Shown here: piece after piece, positions 54,441 to 64,000 of the stretch
Layout of the letters: every line of letters starts with the position of its first letter
Numbering within the stretch: the first letter of the stretch is position 1
NCBI GenBank assembly: GCA_009763385.1
Contig: CM019822.1
Span: 23,058,842-23,122,841, forward strand
Source of the DNA: Coix lacryma-jobi var. lacryma-jobi
Taxonomy: Eukaryota; Streptophyta; Magnoliopsida; Poales; Poaceae
Direction: 5' to 3'
DNA: 64,000 bases
Translations under genes and position numbers: made by a program
Notes under the pieces: generated by a model
Databases searched by the model: none
Told to the model about the DNA's origin: nothing
What the model saw: only the letters and a program-made list of their open reading frames with translations

Positions 54441-54645
54441 TTAGTTGTAGAGAATGAAAAAAATCAATACCGACACAACAGTGCGCGTGCGATTTGTAAG
54501 GTGGCTCCTCACCATTCTTCCTCAACCGCTTGGGTTTGCCTCTGCCTCGAAGCCGTGCTCCCGCCGCGACGGTCCCGCGGCCCCCAGCCCCCCACGCCTC
54601 AAAAGCGGTCGGTGGCCGCGCCCGCCCTAAAAATTTGCAAAAAAC

Positions 54646-55850
54646 GATCTCCAACACTTTGCTATTCACATTTGCCAAAAAAAAAACTTCCCGCACGCGC
54701 AGTTTTCCGCGCGCGGTCGCGCTTGCCAAGTCGAGTCGCGCGGGTTCCGTTTCACTTCGCGCGGTCAGGGGGAAACTTCCCTTCCTCTATCGCGAGAAGG
54801 AAGTCGCTGCCGCGTCCGGTGAAGAAACGCGGCCTGCTCCGATCCCTCGCCCCTGAAGATCTAGGACGACCATGGCTGTAAGGGGGCAGCCCGACGCGAT
54901 GGCGTGGTTGCGGCAGTGGGTGCTGGCCAACTTCGCCTCGTCGTGGTTCCTCCTGGCGCCGCTGCTGGCGGCGTACGCGCCGCAGCGGCTGTTCCTGACC
55001 TACTTCAACGTCTTCCTCCGGCGCCACGCGCGGCGGTTCCTCACCGTGGTCGACCCCTAGGTGAACCTCGACATCTCGAAGAAGCCAGCTGCCGGCGCGT
55101 GGTTCTTGAGGAACCAGCCCGCGGGCGCGCACGACACAACCTTCGAGGAGGTGAAGGCGTACCTGAGCGCCGCGTGCTCGCAGTCGCAGGACGCCAGCGA
55201 GCTCTGCGCCGAGGGCGCCGAGGAGGGCGACGGCCTCGTCATCAGCATGCGCGACAGCCAGGATGTGTCCGACGAATTCCGGGGCGCCACGTTCATGTGA
55301 TCGACCGTGGCGGATGAGGCGTCGTCGCAGGGGGAGGGGCCGCAGAACGGCGGCGGCTGGCGCGAGGTCCAGCGCCTCATGTTCCACAAGCGCCACCGCC
55401 GGCTCGTGATCGACGAGTACCTGCCGCACGTCCGCCAGAGAGGCCGCGAGGTCCTGTTCGGCCACCGCCGCCGCAGGCTGTACACCAACAACAGGATCTC
55501 GGAGTACTCGTACTACGACGAGGACAACGCGTGGAGCTTCGTCAACTTCGACCACCCGACGACGTTCGAGACGCTCGCCATGGACCCGGCCAAGAAGAAG
55601 AAGATCATGGACCACCTCGACGCGTTCCGGAACAACAGGGACTTCTACCGGCGCACCGGCAAGCCGTGGAAGCGTGGGTACAGCGAAAAAGCGAGCGGTA
55701 GTTTGTTGGTGGGCCTCTTTTTTTGTGGTTTGGCATGTTTAAATTGGCAAACTATTGGAGATGGCAAAATATTTCACTTCCCATCTATTTTAAGTAGTTG
55801 TCATATAACAAAATTTGGCAAGCTACAAATAGCAAACTCTTGGAGATGCT
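54646..55850. mobile_element. Pack-type element carrying an AAA-ATPase fragment
   Basis: Inverted repeats of about 36-40 bp bracket the pseudogene: GATCTCCAACACTTTGCTATT at 54646-54666, continuing CACATTTGCCAAAA, and the complement of AGCATCTCCAAGAGTTTGCT, continuing ATTTGTAGCTTGCCAAATTT, at 55811-55850. The same terminus type recurs at 55853-56172 and 56173-56982. No target duplication was resolved. A Mutator-like (Pack-MULE) origin is plausible but not proven. Confidence 0.5.
54872..55681 (+). pseudogene. AAA-ATPase N-terminal fragment (ASD / At3g28580-like clade)
   Basis: One frame, interrupted by a TAG (55058-55060) and a TGA (55298-55300), matches the plant mitochondrial/ER AAA-ATPase family. 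It has an N-terminal hydrophobic segment (SSWFLLAPLLAAYAPQRLFL), then the AAA-associated domain with TTFEEVKAYLSAACSQSQDA, LMFHKRHRRLVIDEYLPHV and RRRLYTNN, then WSFVNFDHPTTFETLAMDP and FYRRTGKPWKRGY. In family members Walker A follows within a few residues. Here the match stops at 55681 and sequence of the flanking element begins. The fragment therefore ends just before the ATPase core and carries two nonsense codons. It is a captured, non-functional piece. Confidence 0.85.
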
Positions 55851-55852
55851 TA

Positions 55853-56172
55853 AGAGCATCTCCAATAGTTTGTAAAAATGACTTGGTATCCTTGTTTTAT
55901 TGAGAAAAGAAGAAAAAACGTTCTCCAACAGATTGGTATATAACTTGCTAAATTTTTCCAAGTTGGAATTGGAGGCCATCTACTTGCTATATTTACCAAG
56001 TCAGCTTCACTTGCTATCCGGCGTTTCTATGTTATTTTTATCAAGTTAGAATACTTTTCTATGTCATTTTTACCAAACTATTGGAGATACATGAAAAATT
56101 TAGTTGCCAAAAGTTTTAGCATGTTGCTAAATGATAACTTTTCCCAAGTCAATTTTTCCAATTGACAATTGG
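55853..56172. mobile_element. MITE of the GAGCATCTCCAA family, about 320 bp
   Basis: It starts AAGAGCATCTCCAATAGTTTG and ends CAATTGGAGATGCTCTAG, with internal TTGCTAAA / TTTACCAA words in both directions. It directly abuts the AAA-ATPase element on the left and the next element on the right. It is non-coding. Confidence 0.55.
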
Positions 56173-56982
56173 AGATGCTCTAGCATCTTCAACAGTTTGC
56201 TATATTTTATTTGCTAAATTTTGTATTTTGCCAACTCCCAAAACAATATGGCAAGTGAAAAAAGAGACCCTCTCCAAAAGTTTGTCATTTTAACTTGCCA
56301 AAATAAAAAAAATAATACCATATATTAAAAAGAAAAAGAAAAACTTCCACGGCGAAGCACCGATCGGGCAAATGTCCTTCGTCTTCATCTTCACTCGATG
56401 GAATATCGGGTACTCGTAGCAGCTCCGCTTCTCCTCGCCGACGAGGCTGCGGTTGGGCTTCCTCTTGTTGATCTTGGTGCCGCGTCGTTGGAGTCGGCGT
56501 CGTGGTGGTGGTACTGGTACTGATAGTCTCGTCCCGTGCTGTCCTCTTTCGGCGAGTACTCGCGGCTGCCCATGGCTGCGGAGCACCACCGGTGATCTAC
56601 GATGTCGCGCGACAGCATGATGAGGCAGAGCGCGACGTCCTCCGGCTCCTCGTCGAAGGTAGACGACGGCGGCGGCGGCGCGAGCGTCGGCACGGCATGG
56701 AGCGCTGCCTCCGTCTCCGCAGCAGCATCAGGTCGGAAGCCGGCTCCGTTGGGATCAGCACGGCGTCCTCAGCTCCAGCTTCACGCCACCGCCACAGCCT
56801 GGCGCACGACAGCGCTCGTAGGTGCTGGGCTATCGCGTAGGTGCCAGGCCGCGCGACGAGAGGAGGGAGGCCGCGCGAGGAGCGTTGGGAAGTCGGATAC
56901 GCACGTGTAAAAATGCGTGCGCGGAGAGGAAGAATAGTAAGTTGGAAAAAATGGTAAGTTCATTTGGCAAACTGTTGGAGAA
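56173..56982. mobile_element. Second Pack-type element of the same family
   Basis: The left arm AGCATCTTCAACAGTTTGCT and a right arm whose complement reads AATCATTCTCCAACAGTTTGCC bracket a GC-rich captured segment (56340-56900). The AT-rich arms share TTGCCAA words with the other two copies. Confidence 0.5.
56391..56693 (-). pseudogene. Probable C2H2 zinc-finger (ZAT-like) protein fragment
   Basis: The - strand frame contains EEPEDVALCLIMLSRD near its start. This motif resembles the conserved leucine-rich (L) box of plant C2H2 proteins of the ZAT group. It continues in a His/Asp/Ser-rich linker. No zinc finger (QALGGH) is seen, so only the inter-finger region would be present. The identification rests on one motif. 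Confidence 0.4.
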
Positions 56983-57160
56983 TGATTTTTTCTTATTTTG
57001 CCAAATTTTGAAGAATGACAACCTATTTACCAAACTGTTGGTTATGTCGTGACTTGCAAAAGCACCTTATGTCGTGACTTGCAAAAGCAGAGGTGCAGGC
57101 AAAGGTACCGAATCTGTGAATTGCAAGAGCAAAGTTGCTGATTATCCGAGAGCAAAGTTA

Positions 57161-57350
57161 GGGCCTGTTTGGTTCCCCTCCTACTAAAATTTAGTGACTA
57201 AACTTTAGTCATTTTTAGTAGCTAAGTTGTCAAACACCCCTACTAAAAGGGACTAAAAAGCCATTTTAGTCCCTTTTAGTAAGGGTGTTGCTACTAAAAG
57301 TGACTAAAATTTAGTCACTCAATTTTAGTGGGAGAGAACCAAACAGGCCA
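57161..57350. mobile_element. Tourist-like (PIF/Harbinger) MITE, 190 bp, TTA duplication
   Basis: It starts GGGCCTGTTTGGTTCCC and ends GAGAACCAAACAGGCCA, flanked by TTA at 57158-57160 and 57351-57353. The arms CTACTAAAATTTAGTGACTAA pair across most of the element. Confidence 0.82.
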
Positions 57351-57353
57351 TTA

Positions 57354-58441
57354 CTAAATCTGCGTCTGAAAGATACTCTCCCCAGTCCCCTTCGTAGTAT
57401 ATATTTTTAGCTTGGCATATGGTTCACCAGTGCTTTGGAATGCCGCCAAAACGGTGTAGCCATCGCCGACTACTACGTAATTGATTTTCTTCTCTTCTTT
57501 AATTAAAAAGAAAAATAGCACAAAAAGTTTTCTTAGCGCATCTGCAAAATCAAAGCAAAACCATCCTCATTTTATACAACACAACTCGATAGCTTCAACA
57601 TCTCCATCTGTTGCCTGTTGGTATCGTCGTTGAGTCAGACTCTCAATTATATAACTGGTCGTGATTCTCTTTAGTTTCTCGAGGAAATGATGGAAACAAT
57701 TGGATAATTGATCGCACACAAGCAACCAGTATCATTCGATTCCCTCCCTGCCGCCCATGCATCATCTCCCTATCATCCATTCATCCTTTCCTTTACCGCA
57801 TCCATGTCCATGTCCTACCCCCGGAGTACTCGCACATCCTTCTCAGAGCATTTTCCTCTTCAGAGTGCCCTGTCATTGCCGGATACCAAACCGCAAAGCT
57901 TCACCTTCACCAAAATCTAGCATAACTTCCAAATGTCCGAACTTCCAAATCTAGCATAATCTGACCACACATGCCTGAATGGTTTTTCGGGTTTCAATTG
58001 TCACAATGTTGTGTAGTAGGCCAAAAAAAGGCATCCAATTCACACAATACTGGATACAATCAAATTTCTCAACTTAAATATTGATGAACTCAAGCAACAC
58101 ACCCAGCTCTGATATAACAAACCTTTATTGAGCTTGAAATGAACAGAACATACAAATACAATCCTTTATTAAACTTGAACATTAACAGAGGATACTTGAA
58201 CATATATGATACTCCTACGTTGGACTGCGTGATTGATCAAGAGAACTTTAATCAATCTATATATATATTCGACAGAATTAAGAATTTACAGTGAGTGAGC
58301 TTATATATTTAAGGAAATTATTGGCTATTGCCTGTTTGAACTTTAAATAATTATTGCAACAGCAAGGATACCAAAGAAATTACCTAGAGCCATATATCAA
58401 CACTGATTGCACAATAATGACGATCTCCAAGCTCTGCAGAC
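57354..58441. other. Intergenic, including the probable 3' UTR of the F-box gene
   Basis: AT-rich DNA with no recognised coding sequence. The part next to 58441 should be transcribed as 3' UTR on the - strand. Confidence 0.5.
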
Positions 58442-59521
58442 TCAGACCTCATCCAAGGTCGGTACGATCCACGATGGCATCTCACCACGCATCGCCATCT
58501 CCAGGCCGTTGAGCAGGCACACAAGTTTCTTGGAGCTACGGCTCTCCAGGCTAAATGCCGACACGCTGTAGTTCAGCGTGGTGGGACGCCTGTTGTTCAC
58601 CTCCTTGCTGCTCACCGAATAGATTGTGTTGCTCTCAAGATTGCCAAACCCCGCCGTCGGCACTGCGAACCCGTGGAGGGAATCGACGAACAGCGCACGG
58701 TCGCCGATGCCTGTGAGCTCCTGCCAGGCCGGATTGACGCTGCGGTAGTTGACGTGGAAGGCCTTGGAGAAGTCAACGTCGTCGCCGAAGAGGTACATCC
58801 ACTTAGACTTGACGAGGAGGAAGAGCTCGTCGCCGGCGACCGCGACGCGCGCCTCGGTGGGGAGCTCGACGGCGGGGGCCGTGATCACGGCGTCGATGGC
58901 AAGGGTGAGCGCGTCGACGATGGTGGTGCGGCAGACGTCCTCCTCGAAGACGAAGAAGAACTCGCCGCCGCCGTAGTTGATGCTGCTGGGGTTGCAATCG
59001 GCCAGGGCGGGGATCGGGGTCCAGGAGGCGGCCGTCGTCGGGTCGGCGGCGCAGAAGAGGAGACCCTCGCCGCAGGACGCCATGACGCCGTGCGGAGACC
59101 AGTCCCAGGCCAGGTCGTCGGTCTCCGCGAAGAAGGCCGGGAGCGGCGGGAGCAGGCGGGTCGCGCCGGTGAAGGGGTGGACGAGGGAGGCAGCCAGATC
59201 GGTCGGGTCAACGGCGAGGGCCCACCCGTGCGGGGACGCGTAGAGGCGGCGGCGTCGGTGGTGCGTCTCCGCGGCGGGGCGGGGCACGCGGAGGTCCGGG
59301 TAGATTCGGTCCTCCCGGGGGCAGAAGAAGAGCCGGGACGGGGACGACGGGAGGAGAAGCCACGGCGGCTGCGGCGGCGGGGCGGCCGCGGCGTCCCGCG
59401 CGGCCGATCGCCAGGACGAGCAGACGGAGCGGAACCGGGCGATGTCGGCGAGCTCGGTGATCCCACCGACGATGTCGGTGAGGAGCTCCGAGGGGAGGTC
59501 GGACCAGCCCATGGCGGCCAT
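58442..59521 (-). CDS. F-box protein with DUF295 (KIB1-like) domain
   Basis: A single intronless frame of 359 codons. The ATG at 59521 lies in a strong context (GCCATGG) four residues before the F-box. A longer frame exists from an ATG at 59620 (392 codons), but its extra 33 residues look like translated leader. The F-box is WSDLPSELLTDIVGGITELA then DIARFRSVCSSWRSA (residues about 5-40). The rest follows DUF295 order: a proline-rich PWLLLP segment, HPFTGATRLLPPLP and a C-terminal region with NPAWQELTGIGDRALFVDS, the WxxxxxLGDxxLFV-type signature. Such proteins are SCF E3 ligase substrate adaptors. The substrate is unknown. The frame is intact and GC-rich in its 5' half, typical of grass genes. 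Confidence 0.9.
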   Translation of the reverse strand: MAAMGWSDLPSELLTDIVGGITELADIARFRSVCSSWRSAARDAAAAPPPQPPWLLLPSSPSRLFFCPREDRIYPDLRVPRPAAETHHRRRRLYASPHGWALAVDPTDLAASLVHPFTGATRLLPPLPAFFAETDDLAWDWSPHGVMASCGEGLLFCAADPTTAASWTPIPALADCNPSSINYGGGEFFFVFEEDVCRTTIVDALTLAIDAVITAPAVELPTEARVAVAGDELFLLVKSKWMYLFGDDVDFSKAFHVNYRSVNPAWQELTGIGDRALFVDSLHGFAVPTAGFGNLESNTIYSVSSKEVNNRRPTTLNYSVSAFSLESRSSKKLVCLLNGLEMAMRGEMPSWIVPTLDEV

Positions 59522-60337
59522 GGCGATCGCAATCGGCGGAGCGAGCGGCGATCGCAATCTGATAGGGTGGAGCGTTTTTTCCCAGACAGACTGCGGCGTT
59601 TGTGCGACGGAAGGACCCATTCGTTTTCCCCATTTTTATGGACGATTTGGGGTTTCCAACGGAAGACGTGGCGCGCGCTGCGCCGTCGGGAACGGAGCGG
59701 GCTCTCGTGGCTGTGGAGAGCGGTGCCGTGCGCTTTTGGGTTCGGTGCACCGTTCCTTTCCTTGCGGCCTTGCCGGTGCCGCACGCGCCGTGCCGCCGTG
59801 CGGCCACCTGGGACGGGAGCAGAGGTTTTGTACGGCTTTCTTCGGCAGGATTCGTTAAGGTTCGATCGGATTTATCTTATGTACTTTTAGATCTGATCTA
59901 TAATAAAATAGTCGTTCAGTTGAGATTTTGTTGCGATGGATTGATATAACTCGGTTTAAATTTAGTTTATTTCTTATGCTCTAAGATTTGAATTTGTTCC
60001 TCACCTCTAAAGGTTATGAACGAAAATAATTGGATTTCTTTGGTTGACTCATTTCCAATATAAAATGATTTTGGACTCTATTTTAATCTAACTGAACCGA
60101 ACAAGGTCTAAAATGGTTGATTTGCTATGAATGTTCTTTTACTGATTTGTACGAACATATGACTCGAGGTGGCAGTGCTGGCTGCGCCCGATTGGGTGCC
60201 TGCAAACTGCAGGCCCGTGGCATCGTGACTGGCGTTTGGAGCGTCTACTCTAGTCTCTTGCCACGCAAACAGGCCACACGGTGATTACCCTTTTTTTTTT
60301 CTACAAAGACACTTAAAAGAGTGACACACCTGTGATA
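59522..60337. other. F-box gene 5' flank and intergenic DNA
   Basis: GC-rich up to about 59860 (leader and promoter of the - strand gene), then AT-rich without features. Long + strand frames over this area are shadows of the F-box gene and GC bias. Confidence 0.5.
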
Positions 60338-60339
60338 TA

Positions 60340-60598
60340 CTCCCTCCATTCCAAATTATAAGTCATTCCAAGAATCTTGGAGAGTCAACGTTTTTCAACT
60401 TTGACCAAAATTATAGAGAGAAATACAAAGATTTATAACATCAAATATATATATTATGAAAATATAACTAATGGAGAATCTAATTACACTTAGTTGATAT
60501 CATAAATATTATTATCTTATTATATAAATTTGGTCAAAGTTGAAAAACTTTGACTCTCCAAAATTCTTGGAATGCCTTATAATTTGGGATGGAGGGAG
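60340..60598. mobile_element. Stowaway MITE, 259 bp, TA duplication
   Basis: CTCCCTCCATTCCAAATTATA and its complement form the ends, flanked by TA (60338-60339 and 60599-60600). The arms GTCAACGTTTTTCAACTTTG and CAAAGTTGAAAAACTTTGAC pair. Confidence 0.93.
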
Positions 60599-60600
60599 TA

Positions 60601-63464
60601 TTAAAAAAGCAACGGTTGATACAAAAATACAAACAATGTGCGTAAGACACAAAATAATATTAAAAAAATAAAAGTACATCAAAGATCAAATAAACCATCC
60701 TCTTCCTCGGAACGTTCACCGTCTACTAAAATTTAAAAATCACATTGCGAAGATAATAAAGAAAAAAGACACATATAAACACCATCATCAAATAAGACTT
60801 TTTGAAAACCGAAAAAGTCATTCCACGCTGACGACGAGATCTAGTATTTACTGAAAGAACATTAGTTGGGGGCAATCTTTAAAGAATATAGACTTACAAT
60901 TGTTCACCATCAGAACAATGTAAACAATGTGTTAAAGATATCGGTCTTGCTGCATAACAGATTAACAAAAGAGGTTGAGATCACCGCATCGAAAGCCAAC
61001 TAATTTCTCCCTCCGATAAGTATACCAAATACCAAAATCTAGATAAAAGAACAATAGATTTGATAGACCAAATTCACATTATTGGCCCATGCCAACACTA
61101 GATCGAACGCCATCGGAATAGAGAGAGGTCGGAGAGATATTATTGAAAGTGTAATTGTTGCCACCATCTTATTAAGGATATCAGAAATCCAAACCTAGCT
61201 AGATCAACAAGGATTCACATAGCCTAATCAAGAACTATGAAGGGAAAGCGAATTGGGTCCGCCGGTTACGAGAGAGGAGGGGTCATGCGGTGTCTTTAGT
61301 GTGGGCGGAGGCGGCTGCTGAAAAGCACTAGGGTGTTGTGTCTACGAGACAAGATGGTAGGATTTTCTATCTAGTTAAACATCGTGATTACTTGATTTAG
61401 GACGTGTTTGAAAGGTTTTCATGGGGCTCTGGCTCTTCATCCACAATATACTGTAATAGTTTTGTTCGCATAAACTATTTTTATCTCCTCTATCAAAATA
61501 AGCTGAGAAGCCGTGATTTGATAGAATAGTAATTTCGGGCTATTCAAATTCCACACGATGTTGATGTCTATCCTGATATCTATGCATTTCTATATTGCTC
61601 ATACTCACCTAACAAAAAATATTTGACAGAATAGTAGTTTTGGTCCCTTAACGAGTTTAATTGCGTTTATGAAAATTCTCAAATACTATTTTGGACAGTT
61701 TCATTTCAGAATTATCAAGGTTACCATTTCAATCTTTAAACGTTGTCTTGTGCGCTCAATTTCATCCCAGAACTGTCAAAGTGCATTTTAGTCCTTAAAT
61801 GTTCTATTTTTTTATCTTAATTTCATCTCTCCAACATGAGATGCCACACTATCATCACGCTTGATCAGCTCCAGCACTGCTTATGATTGAAGAAAAAAAT
61901 ATCCGGGTAAAAATACCATTATCGTAGGCTTTTAAAACTCTTTAGCAGTCGTTAATAATTGTAATGTGTTATTTTGAATGTTACCTTGTAATGGCACCAT
62001 TTATATATACCTTGCTACATTGCTTTTGTGGGACTAATTATAGCTGCTAAGAACAGTACTTAATATCTTGAGAACATATTGATGAATTAGAGCAACAACA
62101 TATCTTCCTTAACTATTCTAGCATCAAGCACGACAAGTACAACAAATAACCAACTGCAAATAAAAATAATATGTTTTCTTAATAAGCTAAAAATAATGTA
62201 TATTTGAAGATATTCGGATCTATATTTTTATAGTCATTCTAAAATATATAGACGTAAGTATTGATAACAATAGGCAACTATCGTCCAATGCTTAATTTGG
62301 TCCAATTGTAAAAAAATGCTTAATTTGGTATTGTTGCACTTCTTGAATTTTATTTTTGGGCTCAGTTTCATCTATAAAATATCAAAGTTTCTTTTCAAAA
62401 GGACTCTCTGCGATGCTATGTAAGGGCTGAACCAACAGGCCTGTTGTAAGTTGTGGGTCACCTAGACGGCCTATATTTGTTTGCGATACCAAATGGCCTA
62501 GAGTCGCACGTGCACCGTAGCACAACGGCGTTAAACCCACACAGGCCCAACAATCTTTCAAGAGCGAAGGCCCATTCAACAGAGACTGAGGACTCATGGG
62601 TGTGTTTTGCAACAGCCGGATAGGATGAGTGGGGGGTTTGAGTGCTAAAATTTACCATGAATCGGATTAGATTCTTGTGGTCTTGATTGCGTTTCCATGT
62701 TTGCAGGAGTATAGTTTGCATAGATACGTTGCCATATTTAGTCTTAACACAACATTCATTATTAACCTGTGGTTGGTTCTAGACTGAAAGTCTTGGACAA
62801 TGAGAAAAAATAGTAATGGCCTTGGATCTAATGGCACTAAAAATTAGCTAGCTAATATCTGTCATTTTTTTTTTGGCTTAGATTAGCATCAATTAATTAT
62901 TAGTAGCGGTGTGGATCAACATGCTATTAGCTGGTTGGATAGATGTGGTTATGACTAAAGCATCTATAGGCAATCCCAAATCTGGAACTAAACTTAGCAT
63001 CATTCAGCTAATAATTAGCAGATTATTAGCAGATATGTTTGTATCCACTAATACTAATTGAGCCACTACATATTTTAGTGGTAATGGATCGGAACGAGCC
63101 CTAAATAATTGTCAGTTAGTGGGATTACTTTGCTCGATTTTATTCCTTGGTAACACTATTTATAGTGCCAACACTAAATTTCTCGGACCAAAGTGTTCCT
63201 CCTCTAACGCTAGATTCTGAGCCTAATGGTTTCTACAAAATACTTTTTTGGTCAATTCACTGTCTTCTCTTTTTCTTAGTTCTAATGCATATCATCATTC
63301 TGTTTACATGCTCTTGCGTCTTGTCCCTCAATTAATCATCAGCCATATATAGTCATTTTATTTTAACCCTACAGATGCGCTAGGAACCTGCAAATAGACC
63401 CTACATATTTATTTTGGATTAGTCATTATCATAACAAAAATTAGTATTAGTGTATATTTATTAG
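60601..63464. other. Intergenic, no gene recognised
   Basis: AT-rich. Short frames only. The GC-richer stretch at 62400-62600 could be a decayed promoter but has no supported gene. The block 62880-63110 is rich in AATTATTAGCAG-type words and ends GGATCGGAACGAGCCC, suggesting a decayed MITE end. Confidence 0.5.
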
Positions 63465-63466
63465 TA

Positions 63467-63724
63467 CTCCCTCTGTATAGGAAATAGATAACGTTTTGGA
63501 CATGGTTTCGATCAAACATTAGGAATATAAATATGAATAACTTTTAAATTGTTGAGTTTGAAAATATAAAAACCATATGAACAAATTTGTTTTGAAAAAT
63601 ACTTTCATAAATATATTATGTATAGTATTTTTTGATAATATTTTTTAGCATAAAGAAAGTCAAAGTTGTACTTTGGAGACCGTGTCGATGTCCAAAACGT
63701 TATCTATTTTCTATACGGTGGGAG
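63467..63724. mobile_element. Stowaway MITE, 258 bp, TA duplication
   Basis: The ends CTCCCTCTGTATAGGAAATAG and CTATTTTCTATACGGTGGGAG are flanked by TA (63465-63466 and 63725-63726). Same subfamily as 32363-32602. Confidence 0.92.
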
Positions 63725-63726
63725 TA

Positions 63727-64000
63727 TCTAATTATTTTTTATTATTCCCAAATAATAGATATACTTAGTTAAGTATTCTGATCTCATCCACTTTCATGCA
63801 TTCAACTAAACAGAGAAATGGTTCGTCTCATCCATCCAACCAAATACATAATGAATATCGTTATCCCAATATCTATGAATCGTTATATCCCATCCAACAT
63901 GGTCTTCCAACCAAAGACATCCATATTTTTTATGGGTTGCCGCAAAACCAACAAAAACTAAGCCTATATATGAGTTTATGGATAACCCTGGGATGCAAAT
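63727..64000. other. Intergenic, possibly a partial MITE
   Basis: Words such as CCATCCAACCAAA and ATCCCATCCAACA suggest part of a further inverted-repeat element cut by the window edge. No gene. Confidence 0.35.

Larger units (their letters stand above)
48406..54453 (-). mobile_element. Helitron, about 6.0 kb, carrying gene fragments
   Basis: Read on the - strand, the 5' end is TCTCTACAACTAAAAAGAGC (from 54453), close to the grass Helitron start TCTCTACTA. The 3' end has the hairpin CCCGTAGCAACGCACGGG (48435-48417 region), a short spacer and CTAG at 48409-48406, followed by T. There are no TIRs and no target duplication, as expected. The base before the 5' end is T rather than A, a small departure. 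Inside are ABCF-like exons and other exon-like pieces in the same orientation as the element, the usual arrangement in grass Helitrons with captured genes. No RepHel coding is present, so it is non-autonomous. A CACTA MITE is nested at 48516-49075. Confidence 0.65.

Noticed and set aside
58673..59890. 405-codon + strand frame and other long frames over the F-box gene
   Set aside because: Opposite-strand and shifted-frame shadows of the GC-rich F-box/DUF295 coding sequence.

Overview
This window is nuclear DNA from a grass, most likely a panicoid/Andropogoneae species (sorghum, sugarcane or maize relatives). The reasons are: intron-bearing genes with GC-rich first exons; grass-type Stowaway and Tourist-like MITEs; CACTA elements; a Helitron carrying gene fragments; and LTR retrotransposons that look Tat/Gypsy- and SIRE/Copia-like. 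Only two host genes look intact: a seven-exon atypical bHLH transcription-factor gene (43334-45983, + strand) and a single-exon F-box/DUF295 gene (58442-59521, - strand). Almost everything else is transposon or transposon-processed gene fragment.

Layout. 1-8501: right part of a large CACTA (En/Spm) element with a transposase C-terminus, a minisatellite in the leader intron of its second gene, and a decayed second gene that fuses a plant-transposase ORF to a ULP1-like cysteine protease. It ends with CCGCAGCGGGC subterminal repeats and a CACTACTGCAC terminus, two bases inside the edge of a Copia-type LTR (8502-9493). 9494-11035: a second LTR-like block split by a 308-bp CACTA MITE with a TGA target duplication. 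11180-32602: intergenic DNA with MULE-, Stowaway-, Tourist- and hAT-like MITEs and two possible but unrecognised transcription units.

32624-42789: a Tat-like Gypsy insertion bounded by same-orientation LTRs and an intact 5-bp duplication (CATAT), but with an inverted third LTR plus a broken gag-pol inside. Next to it is a long ORF with its own promoter. That ORF encodes a putative gypsy-type protein whose first nine residues copy the histone H3 tail at eight positions. The insertion lies about 540 bp upstream of the bHLH start codon. 46953-47820: Stowaway and CACTA remnants.

48406-54453: a Helitron, read on the - strand, whose two ends can be recognised. It carries ABCF-type ATPase gene fragments in its own orientation and a nested CACTA MITE that contains a tRNA-like segment. 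54646-56982: a cluster of inverted-repeat elements, two of which have captured gene pieces (an AAA-ATPase N-terminus and a probable C2H2 zinc-finger protein fragment). 57161-64000: a Tourist-like MITE, the F-box gene, two Stowaway elements and plain intergenic DNA.

All calls come from reading the sequence and remembered family signatures. No database search was run.
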